A DNA stretch of 64,000 nucleotides from Methylobacterium tardum. GTDB taxonomy: Bacteria; Pseudomonadota; Alphaproteobacteria; Rhizobiales; Beijerinckiaceae. The stretch lies in contig NZ_CP097484.1 of the NCBI RefSeq assembly GCF_023546765.1, positions 2,884,001 through 2,948,000 on the forward strand, given 5' to 3'. Below the pieces are notes generated by a model that worked only from the letters and a program-made list of their open reading frames with translations, did no database searches and was not told the origin of the DNA. Below are positions 1-8,738 of this stretch, piece after piece (within the stretch, counting starts at the first letter, position 1; each line of letters begins with the position of its first letter). The position numbers and the translations under genes are program-made.

Positions 1-120
1 CCCTTCGTGTGCCTGCGCAATTCGCAGAGTGCGCTGGCGACTTGGCAGGCATCACATCCCGAATGGCATGTCGAGCGCTGGCGCTGCGCTGCCAAGGGCA
101 GCGTGCCGAAGGATCTGTGA
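1..120 (+). CDS. C-terminal end of an unidentified protein (partial)
   Basis: Frame 1 is open from the first base of the window to a TGA at 118-120 and encodes 39 residues ending in SVPKDL. The segment contains the word ATWQASHPEW and two cysteines, and its composition looks like protein, not like an antisense shadow. The start lies outside the window. I do not recognise the family; small exported proteins of alphaproteobacteria sometimes end in a similar way, but that is an impression only. It is followed by 66 bases without a gene before the sensor kinase. Confidence 0.45.
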   Translation, partial: PFVCLRNSQSALATWQASHPEWHVERWRCAAKGSVPKDL

Positions 121-186
121 CGGCGCCTTGGTTCTCCCGCCGGACGGTGACATGCTCGCCTCTCCTCTGAGTGCGGCACGGAAACC

Positions 187-1821
187 ATGCGCTCGCTGAA
201 GGTCCGCTTCGCGCTGCTGCTCGGTGGCACGGCCATCGTGGTGGTGTTGGCCGCGGCTGCGGCATTGGCGGCGATCGGGGCCGCGGAGCGGACAGTCGAC
301 CGGACCCTCGAGGCGCAGCGTCGTTTGGAGCTGCTGGCCGAATTGTCCGGCCGCCTCACCCAGTTCGGCCTCGCGGCCGTGGAGACCGTGGGCAATCCCG
401 ACAACCAGCCGGAGGCGATGGCGATCGCCCGCGACAATGCCGACCGGGCCCTGGCCACGGTCGATGAAGCCCTGGCCAGGAGTTTTCCGCCGAGCGATGA
501 TCCGGCCGACCGGATGCAGTACGCGGCGCGCACGCGCCCCATGGCGCAGCTGCGGGCCGCCCGCGCGGTCCTCGACCGGCAGGTGGCGCTGATCAGCCGC
601 CAGACCGATCCGGAGCGGCGCCAGGACGCGATCAAGGGGGCGCTCAACGGGTTCGGCGCCATGACCGGCCAGCCGCTCTCGTTCCTGATCGAGGCTGAGC
701 GGCGCAGCATGGCCTTGGGCTCCGAGCAGGCCCGGGCGCTCTCTGAGCGCCTGCGGGTCGCGGCGGCCTCGGCGGTGGCGGCTGCCCTGGTCCTGCTCGC
801 GATTCTCTACCGTGGCGTCACCCGTCCGACGCTCGCGCGCATCGAGGAGGTGCGCCGGGCGGCGAGCGCCATCGGCCGCGGCGCCCTCGACACGCGGCTG
901 TCCGTGGCGACTCGCGACGAGCTCGGCCTGCTGATGACCAACGTCAACCGCATGGCCGCCCGCCTCGCGCGGCGCGAGTCCCGGGTCGCGGCCGACCGGG
1001 CGGCGCTGGAAGACACCGTGGCGGCGCGTACTGCCGACCTGCGCGCCGCCAATGCCCGCCTGGAGGCCGTCGATCAGTCGCGGCGGCGCTTCTTCGCCGA
1101 TGTCAGCCACGAGCTGCGCACGCCCCTGACGGTGATCCTCGGTGAGTGCGATCTCGCCCTTCGGAGCACGTCCCGCGGGGGCGACCCGGGACCGGTCTTC
1201 GCGACCATCAAGAAGCGGGCGCAGCGGCTGAAGCTGCGCGTCGAGGATCTGCTGCGCGTCGCCCGGTCGGAATCGGGCGAGATCGCGTTCGACAAGCGTC
1301 CCCTCGGGCTCGCCCTCGTCCTGTCGGAGGCGGTGGACAACATGGCGTCCGAGGCCGCGCGCCGCCGGGTCGGCCTGACGCTGGATCCCGGCACGCGCGA
1401 CGTCGAGTGCCTCGCCGACCGGGAATGGATCCGCCAGACCGTCGAGAGCCTCATCGACAACGCGCTGCGCCACGCCGCCGGTTTGTCCCGGGTCGAGGTC
1501 GCGCTGGCGGCAGAACCCGGGCCGGTCGGACGGATCACCGTGACGGATGACGGACCCGGCTTCGACGCCTCGGAAGCCGAGCTGTTCGAGCGGTTCCGCC
1601 GGGGGAAGAGCGCCGGCCCGGACGAGACCGGTTTTGGCATCGGCCTCGCCCTGGCGCGCTGGATCGTCGAGCAGCACGGTGGCACGATCCGGCTCGGCGC
1701 CGGGCCGGACGGGCGCGGAGCTCGCGTCAGCCTGGATCTTCCGGCGCTCGATCCGGCATGGGATGCGCAGGCCGCCGGACACGCCGCCGGCGGCGCGCAG
1801 GTGAAGGAGTCGGCCGCATGA
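187..1821 (+). CDS. Sensor histidine kinase, HAMP-containing, transmembrane
   Basis: This 544-residue protein is the membrane sensor of a two-component system. A transmembrane segment lies at about residues 7-30 and a second at about 193-215, with a roughly 160-residue extracytoplasmic part between them. A HAMP linker follows (about 215-270), then the dimerisation domain with the H-box FADVSHELRTP and the phospho-accepting His308, and a GHKL ATPase with LIDNALRHA (N box), DDGPGFD (G1) and GFGIGLALARWIV (G2). The stop overlaps the start of the response regulator by four bases, so the pair is translationally coupled. The signal is unknown. It lies just upstream of the pqq operon in the same direction, which makes a role in methanol or PQQ metabolism possible but unproven. 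Confidence 0.92.
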   Translation: MRSLKVRFALLLGGTAIVVVLAAAAALAAIGAAERTVDRTLEAQRRLELLAELSGRLTQFGLAAVETVGNPDNQPEAMAIARDNADRALATVDEALARSFPPSDDPADRMQYAARTRPMAQLRAARAVLDRQVALISRQTDPERRQDAIKGALNGFGAMTGQPLSFLIEAERRSMALGSEQARALSERLRVAAASAVAAALVLLAILYRGVTRPTLARIEEVRRAASAIGRGALDTRLSVATRDELGLLMTNVNRMAARLARRESRVAADRAALEDTVAARTADLRAANARLEAVDQSRRRFFADVSHELRTPLTVILGECDLALRSTSRGGDPGPVFATIKKRAQRLKLRVEDLLRVARSESGEIAFDKRPLGLALVLSEAVDNMASEAARRRVGLTLDPGTRDVECLADREWIRQTVESLIDNALRHAAGLSRVEVALAAEPGPVGRITVTDDGPGFDASEAELFERFRRGKSAGPDETGFGIGLALARWIVEQHGGTIRLGAGPDGRGARVSLDLPALDPAWDAQAAGHAAGGAQVKESAA

Positions 1822-2522
1822 CGCGGATTCTGATCGCCGAGGACGACGTCGACATCCGCGGGCTCCTGGCCCGTGGATTGGAGGCCGAAGGGTTCGAGGT
1901 CGGGACCGCGGCCTGCGTGGACGAGGCGCTCAAGGCCGCGCATGATCCCGCGCCCGGCGCCGTGCTCCTCGATATCAACCTGCCGGACGGATCCGGCCAC
2001 GACGTGTGCCGGTCCCTGCGCGAGGGCGGCTTCCCCGGAGCGATCCTGTTCCTCTCCGCCCGCGACGAGATCCGCGACCGGGCCGAGGGGCTGGCCCTCG
2101 GTGCCGACGACTACATCATCAAGCCGTTCGAGTTCGACGAGCTGGTGGCAAGGCTCCGCACGCATCTCATGCGCCGTGAACAGGCGGAGGCGCCGCGCTC
2201 GCGCATCACGGCCGGCAAGCTGATGCTCGACCTCGACACCCGGCAGGCGAGCTGCGGTGAGGCCAGCGCGCGCCTCACACCCCGCGAGGCCGACCTCCTC
2301 GCCATGCTGATGGAGAGCATCGGCAAGCCGGTTTCCCGGGCCGACATTTTCGACCGGCTCTGGGCGAGCCAGGGCGGCCTCTCCCTGAACGTGGTCGACG
2401 TCTATATCGGCTATCTGCGCTCGAAGATGGCCGATTTCGTCCGCTATGGCGGGCCAAGTCTGGTCACGGTGCGCGGCAAAGGGTTCATGCTCGAGTTGCG
2501 CGGACCCGACTTCCGTCAGTGA
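1818..2522 (+). CDS. OmpR/PhoB-family response regulator
   Basis: The protein has a receiver domain at residues 1-115 (MTRILIAEDD acidic pocket, phosphorylation site Asp52 in LLDINLPDGSG, conserved Lys in IIKPFEFDEL) and a C-terminal winged-helix DNA-binding domain (about 135-232, with LTPREADLLAMLM and NVVDVYIGYLRSKM). The ATG at 1818 is chosen because it overlaps the kinase stop (ATGA) and begins the receiver exactly; an upstream in-frame start would add unrelated residues. It is the cognate partner of the kinase at 187-1821. The DNA targets are not known; a direct repeat upstream of pqqA is one candidate. Confidence 0.93.
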   Translation: MTRILIAEDDVDIRGLLARGLEAEGFEVGTAACVDEALKAAHDPAPGAVLLDINLPDGSGHDVCRSLREGGFPGAILFLSARDEIRDRAEGLALGADDYIIKPFEFDELVARLRTHLMRREQAEAPRSRITAGKLMLDLDTRQASCGEASARLTPREADLLAMLMESIGKPVSRADIFDRLWASQGGLSLNVVDVYIGYLRSKMADFVRYGGPSLVTVRGKGFMLELRGPDFRQ

Positions 2523-2684
2523 GCCACTGTACTTAAGTCGCAGGGGCGCGCATTTCTCGATGGTTTCCGGAGGGTTAGGAAGTCTCTCACGAAAAATTTG
2601 GGAGGATCCGGCAAGTTAGTGCTTGAAGCGCGCAGCTGAATCGCCGATACCTCTCTCGCGCCGGAAATGAGAGCGCCATCAGTG

Positions 2685-2702
2685 TCTTAGGGTCCTCTTA
2701 GG
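2685..2702 (+). promoter_or_regulatory. Direct repeat TCTTAGG upstream of pqqA (possible regulator site)
   Basis: TCTTAGG occurs at 2685-2691 and again at 2696-2702, spaced 11 bases start to start, which is about one helical turn. It sits 44-61 bases before the pqqA start in the 223-base gap between the response regulator and pqqA. OmpR-type regulators bind tandem half sites with this spacing, so the neighbouring regulator could act here, but no consensus is known and a chance repeat is possible. Confidence 0.25.
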
Positions 2703-2745
2703 AACCGCGTGACGCTCGGTGTAGATGTCGCGAAGGAGAAACACC

Positions 2746-2835
2746 ATGAAGTGGGCTGCCCCGATCGTGTCCGAGATCTGCGTCGGCATGGAAGTGACGA
2801 GCTACGAGTCGGCCGAGATCGACACCTTCAACTGA
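2746..2835 (+). CDS. pqqA: PQQ precursor peptide PqqA
   Basis: This 29-residue peptide begins MKWAAPIVSEICVGMEVTSY. Glu16 and Tyr20 in the E-x3-Y motif are the two residues that are cross-linked by PqqE and become the carbon skeleton of pyrroloquinoline quinone. An AAGGAG ribosome site lies 8 bases before the ATG. It is the first gene of the pqq operon, 33 bases before pqqB. The length and motif spacing are typical for the family. The call is secure even though the gene is very short. Confidence 0.96.
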   Translation: MKWAAPIVSEICVGMEVTSYESAEIDTFN

Positions 2836-2868
2836 GTTTAACGGGCCGGGGATCTCGGGAGCCGCACC

Positions 2869-3768
2869 ATGCGCGTCGTGATCCTCGGTTCCGCGGCCGG
2901 CGGCGGCCTTCCTCAGTGGAATTGCCGCTGCCCCATCTGCACGCTGGCACGGTCCGAGCCGGACCGGGTGCGGCCCCGGACCCAGTCGAGCATCGCGGTT
3001 TCCGCGGACGGGTCGGATTGGCTGCTGATCAACGCCTCGCCGGACATCCGGCAACAGCTCTTCGACAATCCCCAGATGCACCCGCGCGAGGGCCTGCGCC
3101 ATTCGCCGATCCGCGCCGTGCTCCTGACGAACGGGGACGTCGACCACGTGGCGGGCCTGCTGACCCTCCGCGAAGGTCAGCCCTACACACTTTACGCGAC
3201 CCGCGGCATTCTCGATTCGGTCAACGCCAACCGCGTTTTCGACGTGATGGCGGACGGCGTGGTCGCCCGACAGCCGATCGGCATGGATCAGCGCTTCGAG
3301 CCTCTTCCCGGCCTGTCCGTGACCCTGTTCCCCGTCCCCGGCAAGGTGCCGCTCTGGCTGGAGGACGAGACGATGGAGATCGGCGCCGAGACCGAGACGA
3401 CGGTCGGCGCGCTGATCGAGGCCGGCGGCCGGCGCCTCGCCTACATCCCGGGTTGCGCCCGCGTCACCGACGGGTTGCGGGAGCGGATCGCCGGCGTCGA
3501 CGCGCTGCTCTTCGACGGGACCGTCCTGCATGACGACGACATGATCCGCGCCGGGGTCGGGACGAAGACCGGCTGGCGCATGGGGCACGTTCCCATGCGC
3601 GGCGACGGCGGCTCGATCGACGCCCTCGCGGGCGTGGAGATCGGACGCCGCATCTTCGTCCACATCAACAACACCAACCCGGTGCTGGTCGAAGACTCGG
3701 CCGAGCGGGCGGATGTCGAGAAGGCCGGGTGGACGGTAGCCCATGACGGGCTGAGCCTGTCGCTTTAG
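2869..3768 (+). CDS. pqqB: PqqB, metallo-beta-lactamase-fold hydroxylase of PQQ synthesis
   Basis: PqqB is a cytoplasmic metal-dependent oxygenase-like protein that processes the cross-linked PqqA-derived intermediate. The 299-residue protein starts MRVVILGSAAGGGLPQWNC and has the structural zinc site CRCPIC at the N terminus, the metallo-beta-lactamase motif in LLTNGDVDHVAGL (about residues 84-96) and the C-terminal HINNTNPVL. Its length matches the family. It follows pqqA in the operon. A short stretch resembling its own codons 190-207 recurs downstream, in the gap before pqqC. Confidence 0.96.
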   Translation: MRVVILGSAAGGGLPQWNCRCPICTLARSEPDRVRPRTQSSIAVSADGSDWLLINASPDIRQQLFDNPQMHPREGLRHSPIRAVLLTNGDVDHVAGLLTLREGQPYTLYATRGILDSVNANRVFDVMADGVVARQPIGMDQRFEPLPGLSVTLFPVPGKVPLWLEDETMEIGAETETTVGALIEAGGRRLAYIPGCARVTDGLRERIAGVDALLFDGTVLHDDDMIRAGVGTKTGWRMGHVPMRGDGGSIDALAGVEIGRRIFVHINNTNPVLVEDSAERADVEKAGWTVAHDGLSLSL

Positions 3769-4163
3769 GCTGCGACGACTTTGGAGTGCGTGTGATCTGG
3801 CAGTTCTCACCTACATCCTGAGTTGCCCGCGTCAGCGATGCTTGAAGGAGCCGGGATCTCCGAGCTCTCCTTTGAGATCGCCGCCGCACTTCGGCACCTC
3901 AGGATTTGCGTGCGGAGCGGCCCCGCCTTTGAGGAACGAGCCCCGATCGTGATGGAGCGGTTTGCGGAGCTCCGAGACGGTCATCCGAGTGTACCCTGTG
4001 CCGCAGGCTCTGGCGGCTTGAACGGGGTTACCTGGACGGGGCCGGAGGTTGGGTCCGTAGCCCGGCGGCACTATATCGTGTCCAAGTTCAGATATTCGCC
4101 CCGCTGCCGAGGGCGGAACGACCGCACAGGAAACGCGACCCGAGAACGGACGCCGGAAACGCC
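3769..4163 (+). other. 395-base gap between pqqB and pqqCD with a pqqB-like fragment
   Basis: No convincing gene is seen. Bases 3807-3858 resemble pqqB around 3437-3492 (the coding region for LAYIPGCARVTDG) with about three quarters of positions alike when small gaps are allowed, which suggests a decayed partial duplication. The frame is broken in the copy. The rest of the gap is lower in coding bias and may act as an operon spacer or hold an internal promoter for pqqCD. Confidence 0.35.
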
Positions 4164-5246
4164 ATGAACGCAGTCTTCCCGACCCCCGACACCGCCGACA
4201 GCGAGCGTCTCCTGACTCCCGACGAGCTGGAAGCGGCCCTGCGCGATATCGGCGCGCGCCGCTACCACAACCTGCATCCGTTTCACCGCCTCCTGCACGA
4301 CGGCAAGCTGTCGAAGGATCAGGTCCGGGCCTGGGCGCTGAACCGCTACTATTACCAGGCGATGATCCCGGTGAAGGACGCCGCGGTGCTCGCCCGGATG
4401 ACCGACGCGTCGCTGCGGCGGATCTGGCGTCAGCGCATCGTCGATCACGACGGCGACCACGAGGGTGACGGCGGCATCGAGCGCTGGCTCAAGCTGGCGG
4501 AGGGCGTCGGCTTCGACCGCGACTACGTGCTGTCGACCCGCGGCATTCTCTCGGCGACGAAGTTCTCCGTCGAGGCCTACGTCCATTTCGTCTCCGAGAA
4601 GACTCTGCTGGAGGCGATCGCCTCGTCGCTCACCGAGATGTTCTCGCCGACGATCATCTCGGAGCGTGTCGCCGGGATGCTGAAGAATTACGACTTCATC
4701 ACCAAGGACACGCTGGCCTATTTCGACAAGCGTCTGACGCAGGCCCCGCGGGATGCCGACTTCGCGCTGGATTACGTCAAGCAGCATGCGACCACGCCCG
4801 AGCTGCAGCGCCGGGCGATGGCTGCGCTGACCTTCAAGTGCAACGTCCTGTGGACGCAGCTCGACGCCCTGTACTTCGCCTACGTGGCCCCCGGCCTGAT
4901 CCCTCCGGATGCCTGGCAGGCCGGAGAGGGTCTCGTTGCCGAGCCGGCGCAGGTCCAGGCGGCCGGCGGGAGGAAGACCGCGCCCGGCGACCGCCCGCGC
5001 CTGCCGCGCGGCGTGCGGCTGCGCAACGACGAGACGCGCGGCAAGTACGTCCTACTCGCCCCGGAGCGCACCTTCGACCTCGACGACAACGCCGTCGCGG
5101 TGCTCAAGCTCGTGGACGGCACGCGCAGCGTCGCCGACATCGCGGATGAATTGGGCAAAACCTACGCGGCCGACCCGCGTGCAATCGAGGCTGACATCCT
5201 GGTGATGCTCGACGGTCTCGCGGAGAAACGGGTTCTTGAGCGATGA
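4164..5246 (+). CDS. pqqCD: PqqC/PqqD fusion: PQQ synthase with peptide chaperone domain
   Basis: Residues 1 to about 250 are PqqC, the cofactor-free oxidase that carries out the final ring closure and eight-electron oxidation to PQQ; recognisable parts are [35 protein letters not shown] and the helical bundle with [15 protein letters not shown]. After a linker rich in Ala, Gly and Pro, residues about 270-360 are PqqD ([20 protein letters not shown] and [16 protein letters not shown]), which carries PqqA to PqqE. The fused form is known from Methylobacterium and explains why no separate pqqD exists here. The start of pqqE overlaps the stop by four bases. Confidence 0.95.
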   Translation: MNAVFPTPDTADSERLLTPDELEAALRDIGARRYHNLHPFHRLLHDGKLSKDQVRAWALNRYYYQAMIPVKDAAVLARMTDASLRRIWRQRIVDHDGDHEGDGGIERWLKLAEGVGFDRDYVLSTRGILSATKFSVEAYVHFVSEKTLLEAIASSLTEMFSPTIISERVAGMLKNYDFITKDTLAYFDKRLTQAPRDADFALDYVKQHATTPELQRRAMAALTFKCNVLWTQLDALYFAYVAPGLIPPDAWQAGEGLVAEPAQVQAAGGRKTAPGDRPRLPRGVRLRNDETRGKYVLLAPERTFDLDDNAVAVLKLVDGTRSVADIADELGKTYAADPRAIEADILVMLDGLAEKRVLER

Positions 5247-6388
5247 ACGCGCTGACGCCGAACCGGCCCGCGGCGCCGGCCCCGGTCGGTCTGCTCGCTG
5301 AGCTGACCCACCGCTGCCCGCTGCGGTGCCCCTATTGTTCCAACCCGCTGGAACTCGACCGCCGCTCCGGCGAGCTCGACACGGCGACGTGGCAGCGGGT
5401 GCTCAAAGAGGCGTCCGCGCTCGGCGTGCTCCACGTGCACCTGTCCGGCGGCGAGCCGACCGCGCGCAACGACATCGCCGATATCACCAAGACCTGCGCG
5501 GATCTCGGCCTGTACTCGAACCTGATCACCTCCGGGGTCGGCGGAGCCTTGTCGAAGCTCCAGGCGCTCTACGATGTCGGCCTCGACCACGTGCAGCTCT
5601 CGGTGCAGGGCGTGGACGCGCAGAACGCCGAGAAGATCGGCGGCCTGAAGAACGCCCAGCCGCAAAAATTCGAGTTTGCCGCCAAGGTCGTGGAGCTCGG
5701 GCTGCCGCTGACCCTTAACTCCGTCATCCACCGCGGCAACATCCACGAGGTGGCGGGCTTCATCGATCTCGCGGTGAAGATGGGCGCCAAGCGCCTCGAA
5801 GTGGCGCACACCCAGTATTACGGCTGGGCCTACGTCAACCGCGCCGCCCTGATGCCCAACAAGGCGCAAGTGGACGAGTCGATCCGCATCGCCGAGGCGG
5901 CCCGCGAGCGCCTGAAGGGGCAGCTCGTGATCGATCTCGTCGTGCCCGACTATTACGCGAAGTACCCCAAGGCCTGCGCGGGCGGCTGGGGCCGCAAGCT
6001 GATGAACGTGACGCCCCAGGGCAAGGTCTTGCCGTGCCACGCGGCCGAGACGATTCCGGGGCTGGAATTCTGGAACGTCACCGACCATTCGCTCAGCGAG
6101 ATCTGGCATGACTCGCCAGCCTTCACGGCCTATCGCGGGACGGACTGGATGAAGGAGCCGTGCCGCTCCTGCGACCGCCGCGAGAAGGATTGGGGCGGCT
6201 GCCGTTGCCGTGCGCTGGCCCTCGCCGGCGACGCCGCGGCCACGGATCCGGCCTGCTCGCTCTCCCCGCTCCATGCCAAGGTGCGGGCCCTCGCGGTGGA
6301 GGAGGCGGCCGAGAACCCGCCGGATTACGTCTATCGGACGATCGGCAGCAACGTCCGGTCGCCGCTCAAGGAGGAAGTGCACTCGTGA
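5243..6388 (+). CDS. pqqE: PqqE, radical SAM/SPASM PqqA cross-linking enzyme
   Basis: PqqE forms the carbon-carbon bond between Glu16 and Tyr20 of PqqA, using S-adenosylmethionine and PqqD. The radical SAM cluster motif is Cys25, Cys29 and Cys32 in [13 protein letters not shown], followed by [11 protein letters not shown]. The C-terminal SPASM region carries the expected further cysteines ([15 protein letters not shown] and [16 protein letters not shown]). At 381 residues it has the usual length. The ATG overlaps the pqqCD stop, and the next gene starts at a GTG overlapping its stop, so the operon clearly continues downstream. Confidence 0.97.
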   Translation: MNALTPNRPAAPAPVGLLAELTHRCPLRCPYCSNPLELDRRSGELDTATWQRVLKEASALGVLHVHLSGGEPTARNDIADITKTCADLGLYSNLITSGVGGALSKLQALYDVGLDHVQLSVQGVDAQNAEKIGGLKNAQPQKFEFAAKVVELGLPLTLNSVIHRGNIHEVAGFIDLAVKMGAKRLEVAHTQYYGWAYVNRAALMPNKAQVDESIRIAEAARERLKGQLVIDLVVPDYYAKYPKACAGGWGRKLMNVTPQGKVLPCHAAETIPGLEFWNVTDHSLSEIWHDSPAFTAYRGTDWMKEPCRSCDRREKDWGGCRCRALALAGDAAATDPACSLSPLHAKVRALAVEEAAENPPDYVYRTIGSNVRSPLKEEVHS

Positions 6389-7095
6389 GAGTTCTTGCTA
6401 CGACGGCCCTGGCCCTCGTTCTGGCCGCGCTGCCGGCTTTCGCCGAGGACGCGGCGAAACCCGCGACCGTCACCCAGGCCAACGCCGCCGCCCCGCCCTC
6501 GGCCGCCGACCTGCTGTTCGATCAGCCTCAGATGAAGAACGCGGCGCCGGGATCGACCATCACGTACAATTACCTGCGCCGCTCCGGCATCTCCGGCGGC
6601 CCGTTCGGGGCCCCGCTCCAGGACACGGTCGCGCTGAAGATCGAGCCGGGCAAAAGCCCCGACGCGCGCGATATCCGCGTCACGATGTTTTCCGGGCTGA
6701 ACCGCGTGCCGGCCGGACCGTTCGAGGACATGGCGGGCAATCCCGTGGTGTCGCTGTTTCTCGAGAACCACCTCCGGGCGCTGGCCAAGGTGCTCGAAGC
6801 CAACCCGCGCTATCTGAAGCTGGCGATCCGCCGGGGCCTGCGCGAGAAGGCGACGGTGACGCCGACGAAGGTCGAGTTCGACGGTCGCAGCGTCGATGGC
6901 TGGCGCGTGGTGACCAAGCCCTTCGAGGGCGATGCGATGACGCAGCGTATGCGCGGCCTCGATGACCTGACCTATACCTTCGTCACCGCCCCCTCCGTCC
7001 CGGGTGAGATCGTCTCGATCGAGGCATCCTCGAAGAACAAGGACGGCGGCGAGCTGCTTGAGGAGAAGCTGAACTATGATCAGAAGGCTGGCTGA
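6385..7095 (+). CDS. Exported protein of unknown function, coupled to pqqE
   Basis: The 236-residue protein starts at a GTG that overlaps the pqqE stop (GTGA). It has a clear signal peptide ([20 protein letters not shown]) and a predicted cut after AFA, followed by a low-complexity Ala/Pro/Thr stretch and then a folded region with [19 protein letters not shown] and [21 protein letters not shown] do not recognise a domain. The overlaps on both sides place it in the pqq operon, so a periplasmic role linked to PQQ or quinoprotein dehydrogenases is a reasonable inference. No cysteine or heme motif is visible. Confidence 0.85.
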   Translation: MRVLATTALALVLAALPAFAEDAAKPATVTQANAAAPPSAADLLFDQPQMKNAAPGSTITYNYLRRSGISGGPFGAPLQDTVALKIEPGKSPDARDIRVTMFSGLNRVPAGPFEDMAGNPVVSLFLENHLRALAKVLEANPRYLKLAIRRGLREKATVTPTKVEFDGRSVDGWRVVTKPFEGDAMTQRMRGLDDLTYTFVTAPSVPGEIVSIEASSKNKDGGELLEEKLNYDQKAG

Positions 7096-7438
7096 ACGCG
7101 GCGCGCTGGCCGTCCTCGCCCTGACCCTGTCGGGCCTCGCCGGCTACGCGGCCGAGGAGAACGATTACCCGACCGACGCGCGGGTCGATTACGTGTTCGG
7201 CTGCATGGCGGCCAACGGCCAGACCCGCGAAAGCCTGCAGAAGTGCTCGTGCTCGCTCGATCAGCTCGCCGCCATCCTGCCGTACGACAAGTACGTCCAG
7301 GCGAGCACGGTCCTGTCGATGCGGCAGGGCATCGGCAACCGCGCCAACGAGTTCAAGTCGACCAAGATCTTCGACGACAAGGTCGCGGAACTCCGGCGCG
7401 CCCAGGCCGAGGCCGAGATCCGCTGCTATCGCGGCTGA
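7076..7438 (+). CDS. Small exported cysteine-containing protein, last gene of the pqq operon
   Basis: The 120-residue protein overlaps the previous gene by 20 bases. It has a signal peptide ending near LAGYAAEEND. The mature part holds four cysteines in the order C-x15-C-x-C-x~50-C (GCMAANG, KCSCSL and the final IRCYRG), suggesting two disulfides in the periplasm. A protein at 35714-36079 shows the same cysteine layout. I do not know the family. Its position as the terminal gene, with a hairpin directly after the stop, indicates co-transcription with pqqABCDE. Confidence 0.82.
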   Translation: MIRRLAERGALAVLALTLSGLAGYAAEENDYPTDARVDYVFGCMAANGQTRESLQKCSCSLDQLAAILPYDKYVQASTVLSMRQGIGNRANEFKSTKIFDDKVAELRRAQAEAEIRCYRG

Positions 7439-7447
7439 TCGTGCGGA

Positions 7448-7470
7448 GAGGCCGGCGTTGCGCCGGCCTC
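7448..7470 (+). terminator. GC hairpin at the end of the pqq operon
   Basis: A perfect 10-base-pair stem (GAGGCCGGCG, loop TTG, CGCCGGCCTC) begins 10 bases after the stop of the last operon gene. There is no T run after it, so it may act as a Rho-dependent stop, an mRNA end stabiliser or a weak terminator; the position at the operon end supports a 3'-end function. Confidence 0.55.
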
Positions 7471-7521
7471 GCGATTCGCGCACACGGGGTCTCGTAGCGC
7501 GCTCGTGACGGGACCCTCTTC

Positions 7522-8358
7522 GTGACCCCCTCTTCCGGCCTTTCCGACCTGCTGCCCGATCTCGGAGGGCGCACGCTGGTCATGGGCATCCTGAACGTCA
7601 CGCCCGATTCCTTCTCGGACGGCGGCCTGTTCGCCGGAGACGCCGCGGCCGTGGCGCAGGCGGAGCGCCTCGTCGCGGACGGGGCGGCGATCCTGGACAT
7701 CGGCGGCGAATCCACCCGGCCCGGGCATGTGCCCGTCTCGGCCGAGGACGAGCAGGCGCGGGTCCTGCCGGTGATCCGCGCGGTTGCTCCGCGGCTGGCC
7801 GTGCCGATCTCCATCGACACCTACAAGGCTTCGACGGCGCGCGTCGCTCTCGAGGCCGGCGCGCGGATCGTGAACGACGTCTGGGGCCTCCAGCGCGAGC
7901 CCGACATCGCCTCCGTGGCGGCCGCGCACGGCGCGCCGGTCATCATCATGCACAACCGCGCGTCGATCGATCCAGAGATCGACATCGTCGCCGACATGCA
8001 GGCCTTCTTCGAGCGGTCGCTCGGCATCGCCCATCGTGCGGGCATCGCGGATTCCGAGATCGTGCTCGATCCGGGTGTCGGTTTCGGCAAGACCTGGGCG
8101 CAGCATCTCGAGGTCTTGCGGCGGCTCCCGGAGATCCGCGCCCTCGGCTTTCCGGTTCTGGTCGGCGTTTCCCGCAAGTCTCTCCTCGGACGCCTGCATG
8201 ATCGCGAGACCCGGCCGGCGGATCGGCTGTACGGCTCCCTCGCCGCGCACGCTCTGGCGGCGACACTGGGCGCCGACATCGTCCGCGTGCACGACGTGGC
8301 TGCCCATATCGATGCGATGCGCGTCGCCGACGCCGTGATGCGGCCGGGGGAGCGGTGA
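7522..8358 (+). CDS. folP: Dihydropteroate synthase
   Basis: FolP condenses p-aminobenzoate with dihydropterin pyrophosphate in folate synthesis and is the sulfonamide target. The 278-residue TIM-barrel protein shows the signature motifs MGILNVTPDSFSDGG (about residues 24-38), GAAILDIGGESTRPG and DPGVGFGKTWAQHL. A GTG start at 7522 is used. It overlaps the next gene, folB, giving the compact folP-folB-folK order frequent in alphaproteobacteria; folate supply also matters for C1 metabolism in methylotrophs. Confidence 0.95.
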   Translation: MTPSSGLSDLLPDLGGRTLVMGILNVTPDSFSDGGLFAGDAAAVAQAERLVADGAAILDIGGESTRPGHVPVSAEDEQARVLPVIRAVAPRLAVPISIDTYKASTARVALEAGARIVNDVWGLQREPDIASVAAAHGAPVIIMHNRASIDPEIDIVADMQAFFERSLGIAHRAGIADSEIVLDPGVGFGKTWAQHLEVLRRLPEIRALGFPVLVGVSRKSLLGRLHDRETRPADRLYGSLAAHALAATLGADIVRVHDVAAHIDAMRVADAVMRPGER

Positions 8359-8360
8359 GC

Positions 8361-8738
8361 ATGGGCGGCGATCTGATCCGCGTCACCCGCATCGCCGTGT
8401 TCGGGCGCCACGGGCTGTTGCCCGAGGAGGCCGTGCTCGGTCAACGCTTCTACATCTCTCTCGAGGCCCGCGTCGACCTCAGCGAGGCCGGACGGTCCGA
8501 CGCGGTCGCCGGCACGGTGAGCTACGCCGACCTGACGCAGATCGCCGTCGCGATCAGCACCGAGCAGCGCTTCAACTTGATCGAAGCCCTGGCGGAGGCC
8601 ATCGCGGCGAGCATCCTCGAGCGCTTCGCGCGCATCGACGCGATCACCGTCCGCGTCGACAAGCCGAGCGCACCGGTCCCGGCGATCCTGGATGGCGTCA
8701 GCATCGAGATCACACGCCAGCGCGGAGATCGCGCATGA
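8361..8738 (+). CDS. folB: Dihydroneopterin aldolase
   Basis: FolB converts dihydroneopterin to 6-hydroxymethyl-dihydropterin. The 125-residue protein has the family pattern IRVTRIAVFGRHGLLPEEAVLGQ, then SYADLTQIAV and FNLIEALAEAIA, ending with the ITVRVDKPSAPVP strand. The ATG at 8361 is chosen; a GTG six bases upstream that overlaps the folP stop is an alternative. Its stop overlaps the folK ATG. Confidence 0.93.
   Translation: MGGDLIRVTRIAVFGRHGLLPEEAVLGQRFYISLEARVDLSEAGRSDAVAGTVSYADLTQIAVAISTEQRFNLIEALAEAIAASILERFARIDAITVRVDKPSAPVPAILDGVSIEITRQRGDRA

Noticed and set aside
3823..4167. A 114-residue open frame in the pqqB-pqqCD gap
   Set aside because: Composition is not protein-like, no ribosome site is present, and part of it overlaps a decayed pqqB-like fragment in another frame.
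4164..5246. A missing pqqD gene in the pqq operon
   Set aside because: The PqqD domain is present as the C-terminal part of the PqqC protein, so nothing is lost.
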